Positions 28,188 through 38,767 of a stretch of DNA of 64,000 bases are shown in pieces. The notes beneath the pieces were generated by a model. That model ran no database searches. It had not been told where the DNA came from and saw only the letters and a program-made list of their open reading frames with translations. The position numbers and the translations under genes are program-made. The number at the start of each line of letters is the position of its first letter. The stretch's first letter is position 1. Origin of the DNA: an uncultured Calothrix sp. (lineage in GTDB: Bacteria; Cyanobacteriota; Cyanobacteriia; Cyanobacteriales; Nostocaceae); NCBI GenBank assembly GCA_937973965.1, contig CALJJQ010000033.1, forward strand, positions 1 to 64,000, written 5' to 3'.

Positions 28188-28556
28188 GTGAATCCCCAAG
28201 AAATATTACTATTACTAATATCCGTATTATCTAGTGTCAGTGGACAACTGCTTCTCAAAATTGGCGCTGGTAAACTTGGTCAAGTCAACATCAGTAACCC
28301 TAGTAAACAAATTATTGGTATTATCAGCACACCAGAATTAATCATGGGTTTAGGATTTTATGGTGTGGGTGCGATCGCCTACATACTACTACTAACCCGC
28401 GTCAAATTGAGTGTAGCTGGCCCAGCAGCTTCCCTAGTATACGTGTTCTCTGTATTATTTGGTCATTTTATTTTTAAAGAAACCGTACCTTGGCTGCAAT
28501 TAGTTGGTTTAGGTCTAATTGTCAGTGGGGTGATTCTCGTAGTCTCCCAAAAGTAA
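28188..28556 (+). CDS. EamA/SMR-like four-helix membrane protein
   Basis: 122 residues, GTG start. Four hydrophobic helices are evident, with SVSGQLLLKIGAGKLG in the first loop, LIMGLGFYGVGAIAYILLLTRVKLSVAGPAASLVYVFSVLFGHFIF in the middle, and LVGLGLIVSGVILVV at the end. The half-size EamA pattern is like ArnE/ArnF and related proteins that help move polyprenyl-phosphate sugars across the membrane. Its position between a polyprenyl-phosphate glycosyltransferase and a GT-C enzyme supports a flippase-type role, which is inferred. Confidence 0.5.
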   Translation: MNPQEILLLLISVLSSVSGQLLLKIGAGKLGQVNISNPSKQIIGIISTPELIMGLGFYGVGAIAYILLLTRVKLSVAGPAASLVYVFSVLFGHFIFKETVPWLQLVGLGLIVSGVILVVSQK

Positions 28557-28664
28557 TACCTATTTGAACAATTATGCCGACAGATGTCCATGTCAAAATC
28601 TCATCTAGCGAACATTTCCCAATCAAATATCCAAAATCCCCTATTTGTTACCTGTCTTAGAAGA

Positions 28665-28755
28665 TGTTTAGAAAGTAGAGACGCGACATTTCACCTCTCT
28701 CCCAAAAAACGAGAGGTTCGGTATTAAAATCGATTTTTAAAACATCCTCCTACAT
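28665..28755. repeat. AGAGGATGTTT element interrupted by GAGACG sequence
   Basis: It opens AGAAGATGTTTAGAAAGTA and ends GTATTAAAATCGATTTTTAAAACATCCTCC, matching 9849-9898 at both ends. The middle carries an additional GAGACGCGACATTTC...GAGAGG segment, suggesting one repeat inserted in or recombined with another. Confidence 0.5.
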
Positions 28756-28823
28756 CATTTTCTACCCTTGCTTCCCCTACTCCCCGTCAGGTATCAACTC
28801 TGAAATCAAACGGTATTGCCTCC

Positions 28824-30149
28824 ATGCTGAAATCTCTGCGGTCAATAATTTTCCCTCCCCTTATAGTTTGGTTCCTGAGTCGATTACTCATTTTCCTTGT
28901 CGCCATGATCATTGTGCCGATTGCCGCTCAGAACCAAACTGTAGCCCAGTTAATCCTACCAGGGATTTCTATCCCCATCGATCCCCCCTACGATCAATAT
29001 GGTTGGTGGGATCGGTTTTTTGCTTGGGATAGTATTTGGTATTACCGAATCGTTCATTCTGGGTACGAGTATGCCGATGATACTCGCCAGCATTCCGTAG
29101 CTTTTTTCCCTTTATATCCCCTACTGACCTGGTTAGGAATGCACATCGGTCTCTCTTTTCCGGTTTCCGCTCTGTTGGTGAATAATCTGGCATTTCTGGC
29201 TGCCCTAATTATCCTCTACCACTGGGTGCAAGACCGTTATAACTCCAAAATTGCTTGGTGGGCGATCGCATTTATGGCTTGGTGTCCCTACTCACTTTAT
29301 TGTACCGTAATTTACACTGAGGGTCTATTTTTACTCCTGACAACAGCCACCCTTCGGGGTTTTGACCGTTGCAATTACATCGCCACGGCTATCTTTGGTA
29401 GTCTTGCCACTGCTACCCGCATCACTGGTGTCGCATTGATTCCCGCAATGGTCATTACTTCCTTCCTACAAAAACGTCCCCCCAAGGCTTACCTCGCAGC
29501 TATTTTCACAGGTATGGGTTTAGTTACTTATTGTATTTATCAATACATAGTTTTTCGTGAACCCCTGGCTTTTCTCCGTGCCCAGAGAGGGTGGCGTAAA
29601 TCCGCAGGCTTTGCCTGGCAAGGATGGCGATTCATGTTTAAACAAGTGTTTCTTGGTGTCGATAATCTCGCCTCTGGTAATCTGCAAAACCTTGTCCACC
29701 CATTGTTAATGCTGATAATTTTTTTTGCTTGTATCCTGTTATGGTGTATACGTTCACGTATAAATAGTCATCTTCTGACCTATACCTTTGCTGTCATGTG
29801 GATGGTAACGTGGGTTCTCACCCGCAACCCATTTCCAGGTAGTATCTTTACCCGCGACCCATCAGTCAAACTGACTTTGATTTTTGGGGGTTTAATTGTT
29901 TTGCTGATTACCCGTCCTCGTTTACCAATGATTGCTTTTGCCTACGCGATGTTTTCCTATGGAATAATTCTGAACACCGGATTAACCGCATCCGTGGAAC
30001 GTTATGTCTACGGTATTGCCGCTATTCCTGTGGCTTTCTCCCTGTTTTTTGCACGCACACCCAGGGGAGGATACTTTGTTCTCGGCTTTTGTTGCTTACT
30101 ATTAACAATTTTTACTGTCCAATTCGCTCTTAATCAATGGCTGGCATAA
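28824..30149 (+). CDS. PIG-V/Gpi18-like GT-C mannosyltransferase family protein
   Basis: 441 residues with about 8-10 membrane helices. The first lumenal loop holds WWDRFFAWDSIWYYRIVHSGYEY with a conserved Asp-rich pattern, and HSVAFFPLYPLLTWLG follows. Both are features of Gpi18/PIG-V-type GT-C enzymes, which use polyprenyl-phosphate sugar donors outside the cytoplasm. Other segments are CPYSLYCTVIYTEGLFLLL and LATATRITGVALIP. With the upstream GT2 and EamA genes it makes a three-step donor synthesis, flipping and transfer set. The acceptor (protein, lipid or polysaccharide) is unknown. Confidence 0.5.
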   Translation: MLKSLRSIIFPPLIVWFLSRLLIFLVAMIIVPIAAQNQTVAQLILPGISIPIDPPYDQYGWWDRFFAWDSIWYYRIVHSGYEYADDTRQHSVAFFPLYPLLTWLGMHIGLSFPVSALLVNNLAFLAALIILYHWVQDRYNSKIAWWAIAFMAWCPYSLYCTVIYTEGLFLLLTTATLRGFDRCNYIATAIFGSLATATRITGVALIPAMVITSFLQKRPPKAYLAAIFTGMGLVTYCIYQYIVFREPLAFLRAQRGWRKSAGFAWQGWRFMFKQVFLGVDNLASGNLQNLVHPLLMLIIFFACILLWCIRSRINSHLLTYTFAVMWMVTWVLTRNPFPGSIFTRDPSVKLTLIFGGLIVLLITRPRLPMIAFAYAMFSYGIILNTGLTASVERYVYGIAAIPVAFSLFFARTPRGGYFVLGFCCLLLTIFTVQFALNQWLA

Positions 30150-31348
30150 TTTAAGATAACCCTAAACCAATGTGTTCCCATCCGGTATTTCACCTAGGGA
30201 GGATAATTCTGCCAATAAAAGTTAGCCAAATACTGGAAATATTTTGATTTACAAGCTAAATTTGACTTAGGGAGTCAGGGAGATTGGCTATTTAAGTATA
30301 TTCACTGTAAAATTTCTTGCTATTCATGTAATATTAATGAAACATATACGAATCGATTACGAGGATAAAGTTATATTAATATTAATGTATTAGTACTAAT
30401 CATAACCAGAAGGAAGCCAATTTTCAATTACAGCTAGAAAACATTTATCTTTTCTTCCAAAGATTAAAATGTAACCTGGCAGTAAAATATACCTTGTCAA
30501 GATTGAGACTAAAGTTTAAGATTCTACAGTAGTAAATTATTTGCTCTTATAGGCGAAAATAAGCTTAGTATCTTATGCCACTATAGAATAGCTGAACTCG
30601 ACAGGAGCGAAGCATTTTCTAATTGTTGGTATAGAAAAATCAATATATCGAGTTAACTAAAGTTCAACTTCCCGATTTTAAGTCGGCTGCATCTTGACTT
30701 TCCCTAATTGAAAACAATACTTTCACTCGAAGAAAATTGTTTTCCCGACTATGAGTCCTTCATCAGACTAGCCTATATCCCGGATTTCTCACAAACATCC
30801 ATCTAAGACTTTCAGGGAGTAGTAGGAAAATTAACCCATTGCTCAATGCTTGTCACTCACTCGTGGGAAATACAGAACATGTACTGCTTATATCAGAAAC
30901 TATGGAAGTAGTTTTTCTTGCTCACTACCCCCTATAAACTACGGTAAGCTGCTACACATCGACACTACTCACTTTTAAGTTAGAGCTTGCTCTGTTGTTC
31001 AAGTGATGGAGTCAAATTGATCGTTCAAGATTACTTCCAGCGACTATCTAATTTTTATAACTCTAATTTTTTCCCCATATCAGTTGTGCTGGGGAATCAG
31101 ATAATGAGTAAATTTCTATTTGTATAGATAAAGGGAGGCGATAATTTTGACTCTCAAGTTTTGAGTGAAGAGTGACGGTAACTCATGAAATCAAGTCAAT
31201 CCAAATTTTTATGCATTAATGATTACAAATAATAAGTATTCATTGGTCATAAGTATTGGTTAGGAAAAATACTGATACTAATCAAACAATATTAATCAAT
31301 ATCTAGATCTTGAGATTTTTATTTCTAGACAGCGAAGGAGCTGATGAA
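30150..31348. other. 1.2-kb spacer, no gene recognised
   Basis: An AT-rich spacer between the GT-C gene and the deacetylase. Around 30877-30983 it holds a copy of the GTACTGCTTAYAYCAGAA repeat. Nothing with coding character and no known RNA motif was found on either strand. The deacetylase promoter should be near its right end. Confidence 0.5.
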
Positions 31349-32263
31349 GTGAACGCGAAAGGAATGTTGAGATTACCAAAATATATTTTTTTTAGTCTAA
31401 TTGCTGGGGTAGCTTTAATTGTCTCTGTGATAGTCGGGATGATGCTACCCATGCAACCAGAGGCTTTAAATAATCACATAGAATCAGGGGCGATCGCAGG
31501 TAGTTTGGTTGCAAGTGCAAATCTGAGTCAGCGCGTGACCGAGTTCCAAGGACAAATGTTTGACAGTTGGCAGGAACAGGCATCAGCAAAGGGAGTGTAT
31601 CAGCAAATACCGAAGCGCTACCAGGGTCAAACATTAGACCATGTTAAACCAAATCCCAGCGATAAAATTATTGCTTTAACTTTTGACGACGGTCCTTGGC
31701 CTAAGTATACGGAGCAGATATTAGATATATTAAAGGCAAATAATATCAAGGGTACGTTTTTCGTGATTGGCAGAAATATGAAAAATTTCCCTGAAATTGG
31801 TAAACGAATTGTTGCGGAAGGTCATACTATAGCTAATCATACTTGGCACCATTGGTATCATCGTCTCAGTCCAAAAGCTGCTGCTTACGAAATTGATGCG
31901 ACAGAAGAAATTGTATATAAAGTTACAGGGGTGCGAACCAATTTATTTCGTCCACCAGGTGGCGTTTTAGGAAATGGTCCTGCAGCTTACGCTCGTAGTA
32001 AAAATTACTCAGTAATTATGTGGTCAGCCGATTCCCACGATTACAAGCGTCCTCCTGCGGAAAGATTAATTAGTAACGTCATGCGTAATTCCAAGCCAGG
32101 TGGTATTGTATTGATGCATGATGGTGGGGGTGTACGCGACAGTACGGTGAAGGCTTTACCCTCAATGATTAAGCAGTTCCGTGATTCTGGTTATCGTTTT
32201 GTGACTATGCCAGAAATGTTGGCGCTAGAAGATAAACAATTACAAACAATCGCCAAAAAGTAA
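31349..32263 (+). CDS. Polysaccharide deacetylase (NodB domain, CE4), membrane-anchored
   Basis: About 304 residues from the GTG at 31349, which has AAGGAG at suitable spacing; a TTG at 31310 is also in frame. The N-terminal anchor is IFFSLIAGVALIVSVIVGMML. The NodB domain follows from about 105: motif 1 LTFDDGPWPKYT (two Asp), motif 2 HTWHHWYHR (metal His pair), motif 3 FRPPGG and a later IVLMHDGGG. The metal triad Asp-His-His is complete. It would remove acetyl groups from GlcNAc in peptidoglycan or exopolysaccharide outside the membrane. A terminator follows. Confidence 0.5.
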   Translation: MNAKGMLRLPKYIFFSLIAGVALIVSVIVGMMLPMQPEALNNHIESGAIAGSLVASANLSQRVTEFQGQMFDSWQEQASAKGVYQQIPKRYQGQTLDHVKPNPSDKIIALTFDDGPWPKYTEQILDILKANNIKGTFFVIGRNMKNFPEIGKRIVAEGHTIANHTWHHWYHRLSPKAAAYEIDATEEIVYKVTGVRTNLFRPPGGVLGNGPAAYARSKNYSVIMWSADSHDYKRPPAERLISNVMRNSKPGGIVLMHDGGGVRDSTVKALPSMIKQFRDSGYRFVTMPEMLALEDKQLQTIAKK

Positions 32264-32309
32264 AAGCATTAGGGAATTTGAAGTCAAACTAAAAATCTTC
32301 GATTTATCA

Positions 32310-32345
32310 GGTGGGTGAAACAGTCTGCAACCCACCATTTTTTTA
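32310..32345 (+). terminator. Rho-independent terminator
   Basis: GGTGGGT (32310-32316) pairs with ACCCACC (32330-32336), followed by ATTTTTTTA. It is a canonical terminator 46 bases after the deacetylase stop. Confidence 0.5.
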
Positions 32346-32617
32346 TTGAGCAAATTTATTGGTGTTTTCTAACTGATACCAATTTGAAAAAATGTGACAA
32401 ATAAAAATACGAAATCCAAACTATATATTTCTCTAGGAAATTATATTTTATTATTTATAATGGTAAATATAATGGTAAATTTTCTCAATTCCAACAAACG
32501 GAATTTCAAAACCTATATTTTATCGGAAAATCATATACTTTTGATATTTGCTTGTAGATACTTTATGATACAAAGTGATAAATTGTCTGAGGAAATTTAA
32601 CCAAAATAATCCTCAAG

Positions 32618-33685
32618 ATGATTCCTAGTTATTATTATTATCTTCAGTCCATACCTAAAGTAGCAGAACTTGCAGACAGATTTTATCAAAAATTTGTTAA
32701 CTCCCAAACATTTGCCGACCCTTGGTTATTTAAAGATGATGAAGGATATAGATTATTTTTTCTATACTCCCAAAATAAAGGACCTTGGTGGTGGAGAACT
32801 AGTGAAATTCATAGTGCATTTTCCACTGATTTAAAAAATTGGCAAGATTTTAAAGTTATACTGAAACCAAGCTCTGAAGGTAATTGGGACTCAGGACGAA
32901 TTTGTGCTGGTTGTACATATAAAGAAGATGAAATTTACTATCTTTTTTATTCTGCTGCTGGAAGTGGTCAAGATGTGATGAATGAAGGTATTGGATTAGC
33001 GATTTCTGGTGATGGTGTGCATTGGGAACGTTATTCAGAAAATGCATTTCTTAAGCCTACCCTAGATAATCCTTATTACGATACTTATAAACGCAACTGG
33101 TTCGGTGAATATTATGAGCATTTTCAATGGCGCGATCCTTATATAGTTAAAGACCATCAAACCGAAAAATACTACATGTTTACGAGTGGATTTCTAAAAC
33201 ATCCTAACAAGAGTCATTATCGGGGTTGCATTGGTTTAGCAATGGCAGATCAAATTACTGGTCCTTACCAATTTTTACCTCCTGTTAGTGTTCCCTTAAA
33301 TGGCAAAGAATTGCAGTTTTTTTCCTATGAAATGGAACGTCCTCAAGTAATTTACAAAAATGGGAGGTATCACCTTTTCTTTTCTACGTGGAAACATGCT
33401 ATTAATCCAGAGTGGTTAGAAAAAGTTGGTCATCCTGATATTAATGATTCTTGCTTATATCATTATGTTGCAAGTCATATTACTGGTCCATATCAACCAA
33501 TAAGTCAAGTCCCTATTGTTCAAAATAGTAGTAAAACGGGGCTTTATGCTACTAACTTGGCTTTACTTCCTAATAGTGTTGATAATTATTTTTTATATGG
33601 TTGGCGACCAACTGCTTCTGATATTCATATTTCGACAAAATATAAGGTCAACTGGGAACTGGACTCCATGAAAGTCATGATTTAA
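32618..33685 (+). CDS. Five-bladed beta-propeller glycosidase (GH68/GH43-like)
   Basis: 355 residues without a signal peptide. The three acidic positions of the GH32/43/68 propellers are visible: Asp34 in TFADPWLF, Asp173 in WRDPYIV and Glu240 in YEMERPQVIY. The ERP motif and blade repeats (GRYHLFFSTW, EIYYLFYSA, KYYMFTSG) point to the fructan- or arabinan-acting superfamily, closest in pattern to GH68. The gene is markedly AT-rich with Tyr/Asn-heavy composition compared with its neighbours, which may mean acquisition. The missing secretion signal would leave it cytoplasmic. Substrate unknown. Confidence 0.5.
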   Translation: MIPSYYYYLQSIPKVAELADRFYQKFVNSQTFADPWLFKDDEGYRLFFLYSQNKGPWWWRTSEIHSAFSTDLKNWQDFKVILKPSSEGNWDSGRICAGCTYKEDEIYYLFYSAAGSGQDVMNEGIGLAISGDGVHWERYSENAFLKPTLDNPYYDTYKRNWFGEYYEHFQWRDPYIVKDHQTEKYYMFTSGFLKHPNKSHYRGCIGLAMADQITGPYQFLPPVSVPLNGKELQFFSYEMERPQVIYKNGRYHLFFSTWKHAINPEWLEKVGHPDINDSCLYHYVASHITGPYQPISQVPIVQNSSKTGLYATNLALLPNSVDNYFLYGWRPTASDIHISTKYKVNWELDSMKVMI

Positions 33686-34072
33686 TTTCAGAACATTAGT
33701 CACCTTTATTTTACCTGATAAATCCCTGTTTCAAGAGAGCGTGGAAGGGTAGAAAAATTAAATAATGGATGCACTACCACTTTCCTTCGCATTTCTCATA
33801 TTTGTAGTTTTCACTTAATCTGTTTTAAAGATTGAGGTGATGGAGACTACCCCATCACCCGCTCTCAATCTGACTTTTGGGTAGGAATATCAACTTTCAA
33901 AATAAACTAGAGAGGAAAGAAGGAAAAGGTTGAAAAGTATTGATTAATACTTTAGCCTGGTATAAAAAGCCGGACTTTTCTCATAAATTATACTGAATTT
34001 GCTCGCATTCAGGTATATATCTTTTTTAATCCCACTCTTTCTCAGACTAGTTTCTTCTCCCTTTTTCCTTGA
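33686..34072. other. Spacer between convergent genes
   Basis: No gene was seen. AT-rich, with short C/T-rich runs next to the gltS stop codon; no clear terminator was recognised for either gene. Confidence 0.5.
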
Positions 34073-37000
34073 TTAAACAGTCGTTAAAGCTGGAGCAAAC
34101 TCTGGATTCGCTTCCGGTTCGTTAGCTTCCGATGGGGGAACAATTTGCCAGAATTTTGGTAGATATTCTTGCCAATGATTGAGAATCATCGCTGCTTTTG
34201 CTGACCCTGTTCGCTGTAGGTGGGTTTGAATCAATTCATATAATTGCTTCTCACCCGCAGTTGTGATCACCCGTTGAATTTTGACGTTTTCGGGGTTAAC
34301 AAACTCGGCAAAATTACCAGTTTCATCCAGGAAATATCCCAATCCTCCGGTCATACCCGCAGCAACATTTCGTCCGACTTTCCCCAGGACGACGATGACA
34401 CCACCTGTCATATACTCACAGCAATGGTCTCCTGCTCCTTCAATTACAGCCGTCCCTTTGGAGTTACGCACCGCAAACCGTTCCCCAGCAAGTCCATTGG
34501 CAAACAGATAACCACCCGTCGCACCGTATAAACATGTATTACCGATAATCACGTTCTCAGACGGATTATAACCGGCATCCGCAGGTGGTTTAATAATAAT
34601 TTCTCCTCCATTCATCCCCTTACCAACATAATCGTTGGCTTCTCCAGTCAGGGTCAAAATCATTCCTGGTAGGTTAAATGCACCAAAGCTTTGACCGACA
34701 CTTCCAGTAAAGTTGAGGTGAATTTGTCCAGCAAAACCATCATTGCCGTACAGAGAAGCAATTTGTCCAGCCAAACGGGTAGCAACAGTACGGTCAGTAT
34801 TCACCACATTAATATGTTTTGTCACCACTCCCTGGGTAGAAATTGCCTGCTGCACATCCAAATCCATCAGAATTTGGTCGTCCAAAACGTCACCGTTGCT
34901 ATGGACGGATTCATGAACCAACCAACTCCGGTCTGTTTTGGTATCGGGTAATTTCAGTAAACAATCTAGATTCAAACTTTGGGTTTTGGTCAGTCGTGCG
35001 TCCTTGCGGATTGTCAACAAATCTGCGCGTCCAATCACTTCATTGAGGGAACGATATCCCAAATGGGCTAACAAACTGCGTACTTCCTCAGCCACAAATA
35101 GGAAGAAATTCACCACATGTTCGGGAACCCCGGTAAACCGTTTCCGTAATTCTTCCTTCTGGGAAGCAACTCCCACTGGACAGTTATTGGTATGACAAAT
35201 CCGTGCCATAATACAGCCTTCGGCAATCATGGCGATGGAACCAAAACCGAATTCCTCCGCACCTAGCAAAGCTCCCATCAACACATCCCAACCGGTTTTT
35301 AAACCACCATCTACACGCAAAATCACGCGATCGCGCAGTTGATTTTGTATTAATACTCGGTGAACTTCGCTTAATCCCAATTCCCACGGAGAACCAGCGT
35401 GTTTAATCGATGACAATGGGGAGGCTCCTGTCCCCCCATCGTGACCGGAGATTTGAATAATATCGGCGTTGGCTTTAGCGACTCCTGCGGCAATTGTACC
35501 GATACCCACTTCAGCAACTAATTTTACCGACACCTGGGCATGGGGATTAATTTGGTGTAGGTCAAAAATTAATTGGGCTAGGTCTTCAATGGAGTAAATA
35601 TCGTGGTGGGGTGGGGGAGAAATCAGGGTCACCCCTGTTTTTGAGCGTCGCAACATGGCGATATAAGGGCTGACTTTTTTCCCTGGTAGTTGTCCCCCTT
35701 CTCCAGGTTTTGCTCCCTGGGCAATTTTAATTTCGATTTGTCTGGCACTCATCAGGTACTCTGGAGTTACACCAAATCGACCGGAAGCCACCTGTTTAAT
35801 GGCGCTAGAAGCGGTATCACCATTACGCAACCCCCGGAGGTGGGGGAATGTGGGAGAATGACCCGAATCGTCCACATCAGCCAAAACCCCGTAACGTACC
35901 GGGTCTTCCCCTCCTTCTCCGGAATTGGATTTACCACCAATCCGATTCATGGCGATCGCTAGAGTTTCGTGGGCTTCCCGAGATAAGGCTCCTAAAGACA
36001 TTCCCCCGGTACAAAAACGTTTGACAATATCGCTGACCGATTCTACCTCCTCCAAGGGAATTGGTTGGCGATCGCTTTGAAAATCGAGTAAATCCCGCAG
36101 CGCAGTCACGGGACGCTCCTGGAGGTATTTTTTATAGGTTTGGTAGTGGTTATAATTTTTACCATCCACTGCCTTGTGTAGAGCTTTGGCTAATTCGGGG
36201 CTATTCATGTGGTATTCCCCACCAGGACGATATTGCACAAATCCCAGATTTTCTAATTTCTTCAGGTTAAGTTCGGGAAAGGCTTTGGCATGGAAAGATA
36301 AAACTTCCTGGGCTAAATCACGAATCGACAATCCACCAATCCGCGAAGTTGTACCCCGAAAGCCCAATGCCAGTAGATCACCCCCAATCCCAATGGCTTC
36401 AAAAATCTGTGCCGCTTGATAACTTGCCAACAGGGAAATCCCCATCTTCGAGAGTATTTTTAATAACCCTGCGGCTACGGCTTTTCGGTAATTTTCCACC
36501 GCTTGCAATTGGGTGAGGACGGGAATTTTCCCCCGTTCCATAAACTGCTGAGTTTTTGGATCTACCCACCAATCCCGCACCGTTGCCAATGCCATGTAAG
36601 GACAAACCGCATCGCCACCGTAACCAATCAAACAGGCAAAATGGTGAGTACTCCAACATTGGGCCGTATTCACCACTAGGGATGCTTTCATCCGTAACCC
36701 TTGCTGAATCAGGTAATGGTGGACTGCTCCCACCGCCAATAGGGGGGGTATGTAGGTATGGTCAGCATCGATACTCGCTCCTACCCCATCCTTGGCTGCA
36801 TCACTAAGGATGAGAATATCCGCACCTTGGCGTACAGCCTCAGCAGCTTTGATTTGTAAAGCCTCCACAGCCTTCCCTAACCCCTCTGGACCAGAGGCGA
36901 TCGCAAACCAAGTTGGTAATTCAACGGTTGTAAAGGTGGATTTTTTAATTACTTCTAGTTCCCCTTCTGTCAACACGGGAGAATCTAACTTTAACCGTCG

Positions 37001-38767
37001 TGCATATTCCGGTTTCGGATCGAGTAAATTACCCCGTCCCCCCAATTCCACCTTCAAGGACATCACCAAACTTTCCCGCAACGGATCAATGGCTGGGTTT
37101 GTCACCTGGGCAAAGCGTTGTTTGAAGTAGTCATACAACAAATGGGGCTTTTCAGACAATACCGCCAAGGGAATATCATCACCCATACAAAATGTCGGCT
37201 CTTTCCCATCCTGCGCCATTGCTTGGATAATCATTTCCACGTCTTCACTGGTGTATCCAAAGGCAACTTGCTGACGCAATAGCACTTGTCGGTCAATGGT
37301 CGGTAATTCCCCGTGCCAACTACCACCAGTTCCATTTCCATTTCTTCCATTGCCGTTACTAGCATAACTGGAAAGGGACTGCAAATCCTGACGATACTGC
37401 TTTAACCAATCTCCGTAGGGACGCTCCTGGGCAATGCGTTGTTTAATTTGCCAATTTTTCAGGATTTCCTGGGATTCCAAATCCACAGCAATCATTTGTC
37501 CCGGTCCCAGCCGTCCCTTCTCAATAATATCTGTTTCGGCAAACTCCACCACCCCCGCTTCGGAAGCGACGACAATATAATCATCACGGGTAATACAATA
37601 TCTGGCAGGTCTTAACCCATTCCGATCCAGGGTCGCTCCCACACTACGACCATCACTAAATACTAGTAGTGCAGGGCCATCCCAAGCTTCCTGTAAGCCA
37701 CTGTAATACTCGTAAAAATCAACAATTTCCGGATACTTATGTAACTCCGGTTGATTTTGATAGGCTTCCGGAACCATAATCATCAAAGCCTCTAAAGGAC
37801 TCCGACCGGAACGCACTAACACCTCAAACACATTGTCCAAAGTCGCCGAATCGCTATTATCTAGGCGAACAAAGGGCTTTAATTCTTCAAACCGACCTTG
37901 CCAAATTGGATTATCCAGTTCTGCTTCCCGAGCCATCATCCAATTAATATTCCCCAATAGGGTGTTAATCTCCCCATTGTGACCTAATAATCGCATCGGT
38001 TGAGCCAAGGGCCATTTCGGTAAAGTATTGGTACTGAAACGTCGATGATAAACTGCAAAGGCACTGGTAAATAAAGGATTTCGCAAATCCTGATAAAACT
38101 CCCCTAGAACCGAGGAACGCACCATCCCCTTGTAAATAATTGTCCGACTCGATAGGGAAGCAACATAAAAATCCTCAGAAATCTCTTTAGTGGCTTTGAC
38201 TAAACGACGACGTAAAATATATAACTGCCGCTCTAACTCGTCGCCACACCTACCATCAACTGCCAATATAACCTGCTCAATCTGCGGCAAATTTTCCCGT
38301 GCCTGTATTCCTAATACATCTGGACAAGTGGGAACTACTCGCCATCCCAAAACCCGAATTCGCTCCTGTGCTGCAACCTGTTCCAACTTCTCCCTCAACA
38401 CAGCAGCCACCGACTCCTCTGGGGGTAAAAATAACATCCCCACAGCCAAATTTTCTGTAGAGACAAAATTTATACTTTTATCTGCAAACTCAGCTTGGAA
38501 CAACTGCCAGGGAATAGCGGTCATAATCCCTGCGCCGTCGCCAGAATCACGATCCGCACTACAACCACCCCTGTGTTCTAAACAACCCAAGGCTACTAAA
38601 GCTTTGCGGACAATATCATGGTTAGCAACATTGCGACGATGGGCAATAAATCCAACTCCACAAGCATCTCGTTCTTCCACTAACCAACGCGGTCCAGTGT
38701 AGATATCCCCAGCCGAAATTTCCCAATTTGTCATTTTTTTCGATTGATTCATTGATATGTTTTCCAT
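34073..38767 (-). CDS. gltS: Ferredoxin-dependent glutamate synthase (Fd-GOGAT)
   Basis: 1564 residues. A short propeptide ends before the catalytic Cys36 (ERDACGVGF) of the class II glutaminase domain (about 36-440). A central domain, the FMN-binding synthase domain and a C-terminal beta-helix (GXXGXXXG repeats, about 1280-1500) follow. The 3Fe-4S cluster motif [15 protein letters not shown] lies near 1190, and FMN/2-oxoglutarate motifs such as [13 protein letters not shown] near 1060. The length and the lack of a neighbouring small subunit (gltD) favour the ferredoxin type (gltS/glsF). A Gly/Asn-rich insert ([13 protein letters not shown], near 470) is unusual. It completes the GS-GOGAT cycle for ammonium assimilation. 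Confidence 0.5.
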   Translation of the reverse strand: MENISMNQSKKMTNWEISAGDIYTGPRWLVEERDACGVGFIAHRRNVANHDIVRKALVALGCLEHRGGCSADRDSGDGAGIMTAIPWQLFQAEFADKSINFVSTENLAVGMLFLPPEESVAAVLREKLEQVAAQERIRVLGWRVVPTCPDVLGIQARENLPQIEQVILAVDGRCGDELERQLYILRRRLVKATKEISEDFYVASLSSRTIIYKGMVRSSVLGEFYQDLRNPLFTSAFAVYHRRFSTNTLPKWPLAQPMRLLGHNGEINTLLGNINWMMAREAELDNPIWQGRFEELKPFVRLDNSDSATLDNVFEVLVRSGRSPLEALMIMVPEAYQNQPELHKYPEIVDFYEYYSGLQEAWDGPALLVFSDGRSVGATLDRNGLRPARYCITRDDYIVVASEAGVVEFAETDIIEKGRLGPGQMIAVDLESQEILKNWQIKQRIAQERPYGDWLKQYRQDLQSLSSYASNGNGRNGNGTGGSWHGELPTIDRQVLLRQQVAFGYTSEDVEMIIQAMAQDGKEPTFCMGDDIPLAVLSEKPHLLYDYFKQRFAQVTNPAIDPLRESLVMSLKVELGGRGNLLDPKPEYARRLKLDSPVLTEGELEVIKKSTFTTVELPTWFAIASGPEGLGKAVEALQIKAAEAVRQGADILILSDAAKDGVGASIDADHTYIPPLLAVGAVHHYLIQQGLRMKASLVVNTAQCWSTHHFACLIGYGGDAVCPYMALATVRDWWVDPKTQQFMERGKIPVLTQLQAVENYRKAVAAGLLKILSKMGISLLASYQAAQIFEAIGIGGDLLALGFRGTTSRIGGLSIRDLAQEVLSFHAKAFPELNLKKLENLGFVQYRPGGEYHMNSPELAKALHKAVDGKNYNHYQTYKKYLQERPVTALRDLLDFQSDRQPIPLEEVESVSDIVKRFCTGGMSLGALSREAHETLAIAMNRIGGKSNSGEGGEDPVRYGVLADVDDSGHSPTFPHLRGLRNGDTASSAIKQVASGRFGVTPEYLMSARQIEIKIAQGAKPGEGGQLPGKKVSPYIAMLRRSKTGVTLISPPPHHDIYSIEDLAQLIFDLHQINPHAQVSVKLVAEVGIGTIAAGVAKANADIIQISGHDGGTGASPLSSIKHAGSPWELGLSEVHRVLIQNQLRDRVILRVDGGLKTGWDVLMGALLGAEEFGFGSIAMIAEGCIMARICHTNNCPVGVASQKEELRKRFTGVPEHVVNFFLFVAEEVRSLLAHLGYRSLNEVIGRADLLTIRKDARLTKTQSLNLDCLLKLPDTKTDRSWLVHESVHSNGDVLDDQILMDLDVQQAISTQGVVTKHINVVNTDRTVATRLAGQIASLYGNDGFAGQIHLNFTGSVGQSFGAFNLPGMILTLTGEANDYVGKGMNGGEIIIKPPADAGYNPSENVIIGNTCLYGATGGYLFANGLAGERFAVRNSKGTAVIEGAGDHCCEYMTGGVIVVLGKVGRNVAAGMTGGLGYFLDETGNFAEFVNPENVKIQRVITTAGEKQLYELIQTHLQRTGSAKAAMILNHWQEYLPKFWQIVPPSEANEPEANPEFAPALTTV

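Noticed and set aside
32394..32600. 68-codon AT-rich frame before the glycosidase gene
   Set aside because: No ribosome binding site, very AT-rich composition typical of chance frames, and it starts in the terminator-proximal spacer. No family resemblance.
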